A stretch of 64,000 nucleotides of DNA from CAWBJP01 sp044867425. GTDB taxonomy: Bacteria > Actinomycetota > Acidimicrobiia > IMCC26256 > BP-133. Shown here one piece after another: positions 1-8,093 of the stretch (position 1 is the first letter of the stretch; each line of letters starts with the position of its first letter). The notes under the pieces are model-generated. The model had not been told where the DNA came from. It did not search any database and saw only the letters and a program-made list of their open reading frames with translations. The stretch covers positions 40,034 to 104,033 of the forward strand of contig JBIOUX010000091.1 of NCBI GenBank assembly GCA_044867425.1. The letters run 5' to 3'. The translations under genes and the position numbers were made by a program.

Positions 1-449
1 CGCCACACGTCCCGGTGCGGGTCGTACGCCGCGCCCTGTGGTGCCCGCCCGGGCCGCTCGCCACCCCACAGCACTATCTCCGAGCCGGTCCACACCGCCA
101 CATGGCCGTGACGGCCCGGGAGGGGGCCGGTGGGTTTCCACGTCCAGCCGGCGGGGATGGCGTCGGGCGGATGGGTGGGCACCGCAGGCCGGGCCGGGCG
201 GCCGATGACCGTCCGCTCCGAACCTTGCGGGCCGGCCAGCGCCCCTCCCACCAGGAAGGCGATCAGGGCCACGCCGGCGACCAGCCCGAGCCGTCCGACC
301 CGCCGGGAGGGGCGGGCTCTGGCGCCGGACGCCAGCGGCCCGTCCTCCAGGACGAGGAGGGCGCCGGTCACGTCGGCACCGCAACCCTCACAGCCGGACG
401 CCACCTCGGAGAGGGCGGCTCCGCAGTTCGGACAGCGGACCCAGCGCAC
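1..449 (-). CDS. Partial zinc-ribbon / membrane / kelch-like protein
   Basis: This gene runs off the left edge, so only its first ~149 residues are visible. Reading the minus strand from a GTG at 447-449 gives a double zinc ribbon (CPNCG, then CEGCG), a basic linker, one hydrophobic segment (LGLVAGVALIAFLVGGALAG) and then the start of a kelch-type repeat (GRHGHVAVWTGSEIVLWGG, then AAYDPHRDVW). This suggests a membrane-anchored protein with an extracytoplasmic beta-propeller. The start is inferred: no ATG lies nearby in frame. It is divergent from the mscS-type gene. Function unknown. Confidence 0.6.
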   Translation of the reverse strand, partial: MRWVRCPNCGAALSEVASGCEGCGADVTGALLVLEDGPLASGARARPSRRVGRLGLVAGVALIAFLVGGALAGPQGSERTVIGRPARPAVPTHPPDAIPAGWTWKPTGPLPGRHGHVAVWTGSEIVLWGGERPGRAPQGAAYDPHRDVW

Positions 450-525
450 GGCGCCAGTATTCCCGCCTGGACAACGCCGAGCCAGTCCCCGGTGCCGAGT
501 CCCCCCGCCGTTAACCTTGGGAGCG

Positions 526-1473
526 ATGCTCCTGGCTGCGCTCACGGCTCTTCGCCTGGCGGCTCATCGCTTGGCGGCCGGGGACCCCAGCCCCAGCCGC
601 ACGTCAATGGGCCGCATCGGCGACGCCCTCGAGCGCTTTGCCCGGGACGAGGGTCTGCGCCTCGTCCTGACCGTGCTGGGCACGGTGGTGGCCGTGCGGC
701 TGGTCCGCATCGTGCTCTACCGGGTCAAGCGTCGGCTGGAGGCGTCGGGGCTGGCGGCGCGGAGCGGAGCGGACTCGGCTCGCATCCAGGCGCTGTTCGA
801 CGTCCTCAACTACCTGGCCGTGGCCGTGGTCGTGGGCGTGGGGGTGTTGGCCGCCCTGTCGGTGCTGGGTGTGAACACCGGGGCGCTCCTCGCCTCGGCC
901 GGCGTGCTCGGCTTCGCCATCGGTTTCGGCGCCCAGACCATGGTCAAGGATCTCCTCAACGGCCTCTTCCTGCTGGCCGAAGGGCAGTACACGATCGGCG
1001 AGACCATCGAGCTGCCGGGGGTGGCGGGGGTGACGATCGGAGGGGTGGTGGAGCAGGTCACGTTGCGCACCACGACGCTGCGCAACCCCGCCGGCGACAT
1101 CCACATCGTGCCCTCCGGCGAGATCCGGGTGGTGACCAACAAGTCGAAGGGGTGGTCCCGCGCCCAGGTCGACGCCGGCGTGGGGTACGCCACGCCGGTG
1201 GAAGAAGCGGTCCGGGTGCTGGAGGACTACTGCGACGTTCTGGCGCGGGACCCCGAGCTCGTCGACATCCTCGTCGAGAAGCCGATGGTGCTGGGTGTCG
1301 AGGCGTTCATGGACAACCAGTACGTGGTGCGGGTGGTGGCCAAGGTGCCGGCCATCAAGCTCCGGGACACCGAACGCCGCATGCGCCGGCTCCTTCGGGT
1401 CGCCTTCGAGGAGGCGGGGTTCGAGCCGCCGCCGCCGGGGACAATCACCTCCACTTCCGCCCCCGGCGCTTGA
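526..1473 (+). CDS. MscS-family small-conductance mechanosensitive channel
   Basis: The product is 315 aa, close to the usual length of short MscS channels. It shows N-terminal hydrophobic helices, a glycine/alanine-rich pore helix followed by the family signature (GFGAQTMVKDLLNGLFLLAE), then the beta domain with TLRTTTLRNPAGDIHIVPSGEI. By family it releases ions and small solutes on hypo-osmotic shock from the inner membrane. The ATG at 526 follows a purine-rich stretch (TTGGGAGCG); a second candidate ATG lies at 607. Its stop overlaps the TTG start of the next gene by four bases, so the two are probably translationally coupled. Confidence 0.88.
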   Translation: MLLAALTALRLAAHRLAAGDPSPSRTSMGRIGDALERFARDEGLRLVLTVLGTVVAVRLVRIVLYRVKRRLEASGLAARSGADSARIQALFDVLNYLAVAVVVGVGVLAALSVLGVNTGALLASAGVLGFAIGFGAQTMVKDLLNGLFLLAEGQYTIGETIELPGVAGVTIGGVVEQVTLRTTTLRNPAGDIHIVPSGEIRVVTNKSKGWSRAQVDAGVGYATPVEEAVRVLEDYCDVLARDPELVDILVEKPMVLGVEAFMDNQYVVRVVAKVPAIKLRDTERRMRRLLRVAFEEAGFEPPPPGTITSTSAPGA

Positions 1474-2168
1474 GCCGCCAACGGACGGACGCCGCCAGCG
1501 CCCTGGCCGAAGTCACCGCCGAGGTGGTGGAGTGCCGGGCCTGCCCCCGGCTGGTGGCCTGGCGGGAGGCCGTGGCCGCGCAGCCCCGGGCGGCCTACGC
1601 CGGCGAGACCTACTGGGCCCGGCCGGTGCCCGGTTTCGGCGACCCGGCCGCCCGCCTCGTCATCGTCGGCCTTGCCCCCGCCGCCCACGGCGGGAACCGC
1701 ACGGGGCGGGTCTTCACCGGCGACCGCTCCGGCGACTGGCTGTACCGGGCCCTGTGGCGGGCCGGCTTCGCCAACCAGCCCACGTCGGTGTCTGCCGACG
1801 ACGGCCTGGTGTTGACCGACGCCTGGATCACGGCCGCCGTGCGCTGCGCCCCACCGGACAACAAGCCCACTCCCGCCGAGCGCGACACCTGCAACCCCTA
1901 CCTGGTCCGGGAGCTGGCCGCCCTCCGGCCGGCGGTCATCGTCGCCCTCGGAGCCTTCGGCTACGAAGCCGCCTGGCGGGCGCTGCGGGCCGCCGGCGTG
2001 ACCCTGCCCTCGCCCCGGCCCCGCTTCGGCCACGCCGTCGAGGTGGCCACCGGCGGCCCGACCATCATCTGCTCGTATCACGTGTCCCAGCAGAACACCT
2101 TCACCGGCAAGCTCACCGAGCCCATGCTCGACGCCGTTTTCGAGCGAGCCCGGAAGCTGCTCGACTGA
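1470..2168 (+). CDS. Uracil-DNA glycosylase, family 5 (UdgB-like)
   Basis: The product is 232 aa. It starts with a TTG that overlaps the upstream TGA (TTGA). It contains cysteines typical of an Fe-S UDG (ECRACPRLVAWRE near the N-terminus, later RCAPPDNKP and RDTCNPYL), the active-site motif GLAPAAHGGNRTGRVFTGD and the DNA-contacting SYHVSQQNT near the C-terminus. Family 5 enzymes excise uracil and hypoxanthine from DNA and are common in high-GC actinobacteria. A longer ORF in the same frame extends upstream through mscS, but that part is a shadow. Confidence 0.88.
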   Translation: MSRQRTDAASALAEVTAEVVECRACPRLVAWREAVAAQPRAAYAGETYWARPVPGFGDPAARLVIVGLAPAAHGGNRTGRVFTGDRSGDWLYRALWRAGFANQPTSVSADDGLVLTDAWITAAVRCAPPDNKPTPAERDTCNPYLVRELAALRPAVIVALGAFGYEAAWRALRAAGVTLPSPRPRFGHAVEVATGGPTIICSYHVSQQNTFTGKLTEPMLDAVFERARKLLD

Positions 2169-2183
2169 CGGCGGCTCGACGGG

Positions 2184-5100
2184 TCAGGGGCCCTCGAGAA
2201 GAGCAATCGCTCGACGCTCGACCGTCGCCAGTCCCAGTTCCCGGGCAGTGGCCAGCGCCTGATGCAGGAGTGCTCCGGCCCGATCCGCGTCCCCGGCGTT
2301 GCCTCGAGCAGCGAGCATCCGGCCCCATTCCAGGCGTGTCCGGGCCAGCATGGTGGGGGCGCCGATGCGCTCGTGGAGAGCTGCCCCAGCCTGGAAATGG
2401 CGGTCGGCGTCGTCGAAACGACCCAAGGTCGAGGCGAGCAGGCCGAGGTAGTGGTCGGCGGCTCCGGTAGTGGCGCCCCCACTCGTCATCACCAGCCCCT
2501 GGTGCGGGGTGAGCCAGTCGTAGAGGAGGGCGGCTCGGTCCTCGTCACCCACGCCCGCGCAGGTCTCGGTGATCACCGTCAGTATGTAGCTCCACGCGAA
2601 GTTCCCGGGAAGGGCGGCGAAGCGGTCGACCGCCAGCCGGTCGAGCACGTGCCGGGCGTCTTCCGGACGATCGAGCTCGCAGTAGGCCAGGCCGAGGACG
2701 GCCAACGTCATGGGGTGGGCATCGGGACGCTCCAGCGCGCTGATCAACTCGTCCAGTCGCCCTTGGTCGTAACGAATCCAGAACAGGTTGACGCCGGAGA
2801 TGCGCCCCGCGTCCGGGACCCCGGCGGCCACCCCCACGTCGCGGGCTTCGACGGCCGTTGCTTCGGCCTCGGCGAGACGGCCGGCCATGCGGTGACGGCC
2901 CGATTGGATGAAGCCCACGGTCCAGCGGAGCACGGGCTGGCCAAGCTCGGTGGCTCGTTGGGCCGCCAGTGCCAGGCCCCGCTCGAACTCTTCGAACCGG
3001 CCCGTCGCCAGGTCGGTCAGGGCCAGCCACAACCCGGCCCAATGGTTGAGCACGGCGTCGTCCAACCGGTTGGCGAGGGCAACCAGTTCCACCATTTCCT
3101 GGCGCCGCTCGGTCGTGGTCAGCAGGGTGCTGTAGCGCCGGGCGAGCACGTGGGCCAGAGTGACGGGGTCTCCGAGACGTCGAGCCATGGCCAGCGCGTC
3201 GTCGGCGAGCTGCCGCCGGCGCTCGTGGCGGGGTGAGAAGCCGAGCTCCTCGGCCAGGTTGGCGAGCAGGCGGGCGCGGACCGGACTGTCAGCCGTCTCG
3301 ATCGCCTCCAGAGCCGCCTCCAAGGCGGCCACCATTTCGGTGCTGACTCTTCCCGAGGTGCTGAAGAACCCCCGGTGGGTGGCCAGGGCGGCCTGGGCCA
3401 GGATGTCGGCCTCACCGTGAGCCTGCGCCCGGGCGGCGGCGTCGAGCAGGGTGTGCCGGTGGGCGGGATCACCGGCCCGTCGTTGGGCGTCGCCGAGGTT
3501 GACGAGCAGGAGCAGCCGCCGGCGGTCTCCCTCCGCCACGCCCGCGGTATCGAGGAGGTCGATGGACTGGCGGTACCAGTCGGCCGCCTCGTCGTGGGCC
3601 AGCTGGGCGAGGGCCCGATCCCCGGCCCGCTGGGCCCACGTGACCGCCCGATCTGTCTCGGCGGCGACGGAGGCTCGGGCCCAATGGTGGGCCAGGGCAG
3701 GGGCGTGGTCGTCGAGCCGGTCGGCGTGAGTCAGCTCGACTGCTTCCGCCACCTTCCGGTGCAGGGCCACCCGGCGGGCGGCGGTCAACTCGTCGTAGAG
3801 GGTGCCCCGCACCAGGGCATGGGCGAACCGGTAGCGGATGCCAGGCCCCGCCGTCTCAACCACCAAGCGGGCGGCGGCTGCCTCCTCGAGGGCGGTCAGA
3901 AGCGGGTCCTCGTCGAAGCCGCCCGCTCGCGCCACCACCGCCGGCTCGAACTCCATCCCGACCACCGCCGCCACTGCCAGCGACCGGTTCGTCGTCTCCG
4001 ACAGGCGAGACAGCCTGCGACCCACGACGTCCCGTATCCCTTCGGGGATGCCGAGGTCATCGATGGGTCCCGTTGTGACCCAGCGGCCGTCGCGGCGGAC
4101 CACATCACCCGTCTCCCGTAGGTGCCGCAGCACCTCGCCGACGAAGAACGGGTTTCCCTCGGTCTCCGACCAGATCGCCCGGGCGAAGTCGTCGTCCTCG
4201 TCGGCCAGGGCGTGCCCGGCCGTCTCCTCGAGGTAAGCCGTCACGGAGGCCACATCCAGCCCCGTGAGGGAAATCCGCTCGACGCCCTCATGGCGCCGCA
4301 GGTCGGACAGCAACTCGGACAACGGGTGACCCCGCCCCACCTCGGTGTCGCGATAGGTGACGGTCACGAGCAGGCGAAGGGATTCGGGGGAGCGCAGCAC
4401 GTGGCGCAACAGCAGAAGGGTCGGCTTGGCTGCCCACTGGACGTCGTCCAGCACCAGGAGGACCGGCGTTTCCGCCGACACCTCGGCGAGCCAGGCGGCC
4501 ACGGCGTCGAACAGACGGTACCGCTCCGTTTCGGGATCTGCCTGCAGCGGCGTCTGGAGGCCGGTCCGGAGTTCCGCCAGCTCCGGGACGAGGCGCACCA
4601 GCTCGCCTCCGTGGCGGCCGAGACGTAGGCCGGATGCCGGTGCGCTCAGGTAGTGACGCAATGCTTCCACGAATGGCTGGTAGGGCACCCCCAGGTCTTC
4701 GTCGCAGCGTCCAGCCAGGACAATGGCGCCTTGAGGGTGGACGGCCGCGCCCAGTTCGGCCGCCAGTCTTGTCTTGCCGACGCCGGGCTCCCCGGCGATG
4801 AGGGCGAGACGTCGCTCCCCCGCCACCGACTCCTTCCACAGCGCCTGAAGTCGCTCCAGCTCCCCTTCCCGGCCGACGAACACGCGCCCCGACCCGGTCA
4901 TCAGCACAGGCAGGGCCACACCCTGGTTGCCCGGGAGCGGTGACCAGGCCACTTCACAGGCGGGGACGGGGTCGGGAAACCCCTTCAGGTCAAGCGCCCC
5001 GAGTTCGGTGAAGCACGCCTCCACCCGGGACCCGGCCATCATCCGCACGATGGTGGTGGTGAGGATCTGGCCCGGACGGGCCGCCGCCACCAGGCGGGCG

Positions 5101-5459
5101 GCTTCGACCACCGGGGTACCGAACACATCGCTGTCCTCGAAGCCGACCTCGCCGATAGCCAGACCGACCCGAAGGGCGAGGGGCGTGGAAGCAGCCCGGG
5201 CGTGACGTTCCGTGGCCTGTTGCATGGCCACCGAGCAGGACAGGGCATCGACCACGGAGGCGAAGGTGACCAGGACCCCGTCGCCGGTGTTCTTCACCTC
5301 GTCGCCGTGATAACGCTCGACCGCTTCCCGCAGCCGGGTGAAGTGCTCGCCGCGCAGTTCGTCGAAGGCCGTGTCACCCAGGCGGGCCATGAGCTCGGTT
5401 GAACCGACCAGATCCGTGAAGAGCACCGCCGCCACACCGCTGGAGCGCCCCTCTCTCAC
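2184..5459 (-). CDS. Class III nucleotidyl cyclase / AAA ATPase / TPR regulator
   Basis: The product is 1091 aa in three parts. The first ~180 residues are a class III cyclase domain with metal aspartates (FTDLVGST, D16; NTGDG, D60) and K56. The usual transition-state Asn before AAR is replaced by Glu (VVEAARL), so activity is uncertain. A predicted ATPase follows with Walker A GEPGVGKT and Walker B VLLVLDDVQWA. The C-terminal half is helical and TPR-like. No LuxR HTH follows, unlike some mycobacterial relatives. It is a probable signalling ATPase; its ligand and target cannot be read from sequence. It stands alone between convergent and divergent neighbours. Confidence 0.82.
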   Translation of the reverse strand: MREGRSSGVAAVLFTDLVGSTELMARLGDTAFDELRGEHFTRLREAVERYHGDEVKNTGDGVLVTFASVVDALSCSVAMQQATERHARAASTPLALRVGLAIGEVGFEDSDVFGTPVVEAARLVAAARPGQILTTTIVRMMAGSRVEACFTELGALDLKGFPDPVPACEVAWSPLPGNQGVALPVLMTGSGRVFVGREGELERLQALWKESVAGERRLALIAGEPGVGKTRLAAELGAAVHPQGAIVLAGRCDEDLGVPYQPFVEALRHYLSAPASGLRLGRHGGELVRLVPELAELRTGLQTPLQADPETERYRLFDAVAAWLAEVSAETPVLLVLDDVQWAAKPTLLLLRHVLRSPESLRLLVTVTYRDTEVGRGHPLSELLSDLRRHEGVERISLTGLDVASVTAYLEETAGHALADEDDDFARAIWSETEGNPFFVGEVLRHLRETGDVVRRDGRWVTTGPIDDLGIPEGIRDVVGRRLSRLSETTNRSLAVAAVVGMEFEPAVVARAGGFDEDPLLTALEEAAAARLVVETAGPGIRYRFAHALVRGTLYDELTAARRVALHRKVAEAVELTHADRLDDHAPALAHHWARASVAAETDRAVTWAQRAGDRALAQLAHDEAADWYRQSIDLLDTAGVAEGDRRRLLLLVNLGDAQRRAGDPAHRHTLLDAAARAQAHGEADILAQAALATHRGFFSTSGRVSTEMVAALEAALEAIETADSPVRARLLANLAEELGFSPRHERRRQLADDALAMARRLGDPVTLAHVLARRYSTLLTTTERRQEMVELVALANRLDDAVLNHWAGLWLALTDLATGRFEEFERGLALAAQRATELGQPVLRWTVGFIQSGRHRMAGRLAEAEATAVEARDVGVAAGVPDAGRISGVNLFWIRYDQGRLDELISALERPDAHPMTLAVLGLAYCELDRPEDARHVLDRLAVDRFAALPGNFAWSYILTVITETCAGVGDEDRAALLYDWLTPHQGLVMTSGGATTGAADHYLGLLASTLGRFDDADRHFQAGAALHERIGAPTMLARTRLEWGRMLAARGNAGDADRAGALLHQALATARELGLATVERRAIALLEGP

Positions 5460-5551
5460 AGCACAGAGCGTAGAAGGACACCCGGGTTTGTCTCCAGAGA
5501 CGCGCCGGACGCCTCGCAGCTGGGGGGCCGGCCACGGCTACCCTCTAGGGC

Positions 5552-6448
5552 ATGGCGAGTGACCTGCACCTGAGCGGCGTGTACGTGGCCGTCGTCACCC
5601 CCTTCGAGGCCGACGGGTCGGTGGCCCTGCCGGCGCTCGAGCGGTTGGTGGAGGGCTACCTCGATGCCGGCGCGGCCGGGATCGTGGCCCTGGGGACGAC
5701 GGGCGAGTCGTCGGCCCTGTCCGGCGACGAGAAACGGGGTGTGATCGTCACCTGCGCCGCCGTATGCGAGGCCCGCGGCGCCCAGCTCATCGTGGGGGCG
5801 GGCACCAACAACACCGCCGCCTCGGTGGCCGCCGTCGAGTCCCTGGCCGGTGTGCCCGCCTGCGTCGCCGCCCTGTGCGTCGTGCCCTACTACGTCCGGC
5901 CCACCGAGGCCGGGATCGTGGAGCACTTCAAGGTGGTGGCCAAGGCCAGCCCCGTGCCGCTGGTGGTCTACAACATCCCCTACCGCACGGGCCGGGCCCT
6001 GGGTTCAGCGTCGCTGCTGCAGCTGGCGCTGGTGCCCAACATCGCCGGCGTCAAGCAGGCGGTGGGGGGCATCGACCTCGACACCCTCGAGGTCCTGGCC
6101 GGTGCCCCGGAGGGGTTCGTCATGCTCGGCGGCGACGACGCCTACCTCTACCCGACCGTGCTCATGGGCGGGGCGGGCACCATCGCGGCGTCGGCCAACG
6201 TGGCCACCGACCGGTTCGTGGCCATGATCGAATGCGGTCTGGCCGGCAAGCTGGAGGAGGGCCGGGGCACCGCCGAGGCGCTCCTCCCCCTGGTCAAGCG
6301 GCTCTTCGCCGAGCCCAACCCGTCGGTCATCAAGGGCGTGCTCCACGCCCAGGGCCGCATCCCCACACCCGATCTCCGCCTCCCCATGACGGCCGCCTCG
6401 CCGGCGGCGGTGGAAGCGGCCATGGCCGCCCTCTCCCACCTCGGATGA
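5552..6448 (+). CDS. dapA: 4-hydroxy-tetrahydrodipicolinate synthase
   Basis: The product is 298 aa, the normal length for DapA. It condenses pyruvate with aspartate semialdehyde in the lysine/diaminopimelate pathway in the cytosol. Visible hallmarks are GTTGESSAL near residue 50, the catalytic tyrosine in VVYNIPYRTG, the Schiff-base lysine in NIAGVKQAVGG and GGDDAYLYP. Related aldolases of the DHDPS/NAL family share this fold, so the substrate is inferred. The stop overlaps the ATG of the next small gene (ATGA). Confidence 0.87.
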   Translation: MASDLHLSGVYVAVVTPFEADGSVALPALERLVEGYLDAGAAGIVALGTTGESSALSGDEKRGVIVTCAAVCEARGAQLIVGAGTNNTAASVAAVESLAGVPACVAALCVVPYYVRPTEAGIVEHFKVVAKASPVPLVVYNIPYRTGRALGSASLLQLALVPNIAGVKQAVGGIDLDTLEVLAGAPEGFVMLGGDDAYLYPTVLMGGAGTIAASANVATDRFVAMIECGLAGKLEEGRGTAEALLPLVKRLFAEPNPSVIKGVLHAQGRIPTPDLRLPMTAASPAAVEAAMAALSHLG

Positions 6449-6693
6449 GCAAAGGCGAAGCCCGCATCCTCCTGGCCGCCGCCGCCTGGACCCTCTACGT
6501 GTGGATCAGCCGGGTGGTGATCCTGGCCGGCCAGGAGGAGTCCGCCGCCTTCAAGGTCGTCCACTTCATCCTGGCCGGTATCTCCATCGTCTTCGCCCTG
6601 GCCATCGGCCGCATCGGTCTCCGCTACGTGCGCTCATCCGTCAAGTCCAGACGTGCGACGGATGAACGCACGTATGAGGAGCAGCACCGGTAG
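6445..6693 (+). CDS. Small membrane protein downstream of dapA
   Basis: The product is 82 aa. Its ATG overlaps the dapA stop by four bases (ATGA), which argues for coupled translation. Two hydrophobic segments are visible (ILLAAAAWTLYVWISRVVILA and a second around VHFILAGISIVFALAIG), followed by a basic tail. I do not recognise the family. Its 3' end carries a long inverted repeat (6625-6674). Confidence 0.6.
   Translation: MSKGEARILLAAAAWTLYVWISRVVILAGQEESAAFKVVHFILAGISIVFALAIGRIGLRYVRSSVKSRRATDERTYEEQHR
6625..6674. repeat. 18-nt inverted repeat with 14-nt loop
   Basis: TACGTGCGCTCATCCGTC at 6625-6642 is repeated in inverted form at 6657-6674 with one mismatch. It lies inside the last codons of the small membrane gene and just before the convergent malic-enzyme stop. 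No U-tract follows, so it is not a classic intrinsic terminator. It could act as a transcript-end hairpin or a protein-binding site. Confidence 0.55.
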
Positions 6694-6696
6694 TCG

Positions 6697-8082
6697 TCAG
6701 CCGGTGACGGCGTCTCGGACGGCGGCGCCCACGGCCGGCGCCACCCGGCGGTCGAAGACCGACGGGATGATGGTCTCGGGGGAGAGCTCCTCGGCGGTGA
6801 TGAGGTCGGCCAGGGCCCGGGCGGCGGCCAATTTCGCCGTGTCCTCCACCGTGCGGGCCCGGGCGTCGAGCAGGCCGCGGAACACACCGGGGAACACCAG
6901 CACGTTGTTGATCTGGTTCGGGTAGTCGCTCCGGCCGGTGGCCACCACGGCCACGTTGGCGGGGACGTCCTCGGGCATGATCTCGGGGATCGGGTTGGCC
7001 ATGGCGAAGACGATGGCCTGCGGGGCCATGGCGCCGAGCCACTCCGGCTTCACCAGATTGGGGCCGGACAGGCCGACGAAGGCATCGGCCCCCACCAGCG
7101 CGTCGTCGAGGCCGCCCCGGCGGTCCTCCCGGTTGGTGTGCTCGGCGATCCAGCGCTTCTGCCCGGAGAGGTCGGCGGCAGCGTGCGGGCCCAGGATCCC
7201 GCTGCGGTCCACGGCCAGGACGTCACCCACGCCGGCGGCCATGAGCAACTTGGCGCAGGCGGTCCCTGCCGCCCCCATGCCCAGGAACACCACCCGCATG
7301 CCGGCCAGGGTGCGGCCGGTGACCCGGGCGGCGTTGAGCATGGCGGCCAGGGTGACGATGGCGGTGCCGTGCTGGTCGTCGTGGAAGACGGGGATGTCGA
7401 GGTCGACCCGGAGCCGCTCTTCGATCTCGAAGCAGGCCGGGGCGGCGATGTCCTCCAGGTTGATGCCCCCGAAGCCCGGGGCGATGGCCCGGGCCACGGC
7501 TACGACCTCGTCGGCCGTGTCGGCCCGCACGCACACCGGGTAGGCGTCGATGCCCGCGAACTCCTTGAACAGGACGGCCTTGCCCTCCATGACCGGCATG
7601 GCCGCCTCGGGGCCGATGTTGCCCAGGCCGAGCACGGCCGTCCCGTTGGACAGGACGGCCACCGCGTTGCCCTTGCCGGTCAGCTCCCACACCCGCTCGG
7701 GGGCGGCGGCGATGGCGGAGGACACCCGTCCCACCCCCGGCGTGTAGGCCATGGACAGGTCGTCCCGGCTCCGCAGCGGGATGCGGGAGATCACCTCGAG
7801 CTTGCCGCCCCGATGGAGCACGAAGGTCCGGTCGGCCACGTCCCGCACGGTGATGCCCGGCACCTGCTGGACGGCTCGCGCCACCTGCTCGCCGTGGGTC
7901 ACGTCCCCGCACTTGACGGTGATCTCCCGGACGACCACCGCCCCGTCATGGCCGATGAGATCGACGGCCTCGATGTCGCCACCGGCCTCGCCGATGGCCA
8001 CGGCCAGGCGGCCGAACGTCCCCGGGACGTCGGACAGCTCGACGGTGAGGGTGATGGCATATCCAGCTGACGGCCTGGCCAT
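6697..8082 (-). CDS. NAD(P)-dependent malic enzyme with N-terminal ACT domain
   Basis: The product is 461 aa. The first ~85 residues form an ACT-type sensor (ITLTVELSDVPGTFGRLAVA). The catalytic part follows with SMAYTPGVGRV, the lysine region GKAVLFKEFAGIDAYP, the metal-binding FHDDQHGTAI and a Rossmann segment RVVFLGMGAAGTACAKLL. It decarboxylates malate to pyruvate, linking the TCA cycle to anaplerosis. It starts 11 bp after the kgd stop, so both genes probably share a transcript. The ACT domain suggests allosteric control by a small metabolite; the ligand is unknown. Confidence 0.87.
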   Translation of the reverse strand: MARPSAGYAITLTVELSDVPGTFGRLAVAIGEAGGDIEAVDLIGHDGAVVVREITVKCGDVTHGEQVARAVQQVPGITVRDVADRTFVLHRGGKLEVISRIPLRSRDDLSMAYTPGVGRVSSAIAAAPERVWELTGKGNAVAVLSNGTAVLGLGNIGPEAAMPVMEGKAVLFKEFAGIDAYPVCVRADTADEVVAVARAIAPGFGGINLEDIAAPACFEIEERLRVDLDIPVFHDDQHGTAIVTLAAMLNAARVTGRTLAGMRVVFLGMGAAGTACAKLLMAAGVGDVLAVDRSGILGPHAAADLSGQKRWIAEHTNREDRRGGLDDALVGADAFVGLSGPNLVKPEWLGAMAPQAIVFAMANPIPEIMPEDVPANVAVVATGRSDYPNQINNVLVFPGVFRGLLDARARTVEDTAKLAAARALADLITAEELSPETIIPSVFDRRVAPAVGAAVRDAVTG

Positions 8083-8093
8083 GGCATTCGAAG

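Noticed and set aside
2262..3236. Long plus-strand frame opposite the cyclase/ATPase gene
   Set aside because: Antisense shadow with no recognisable domain or RBS.
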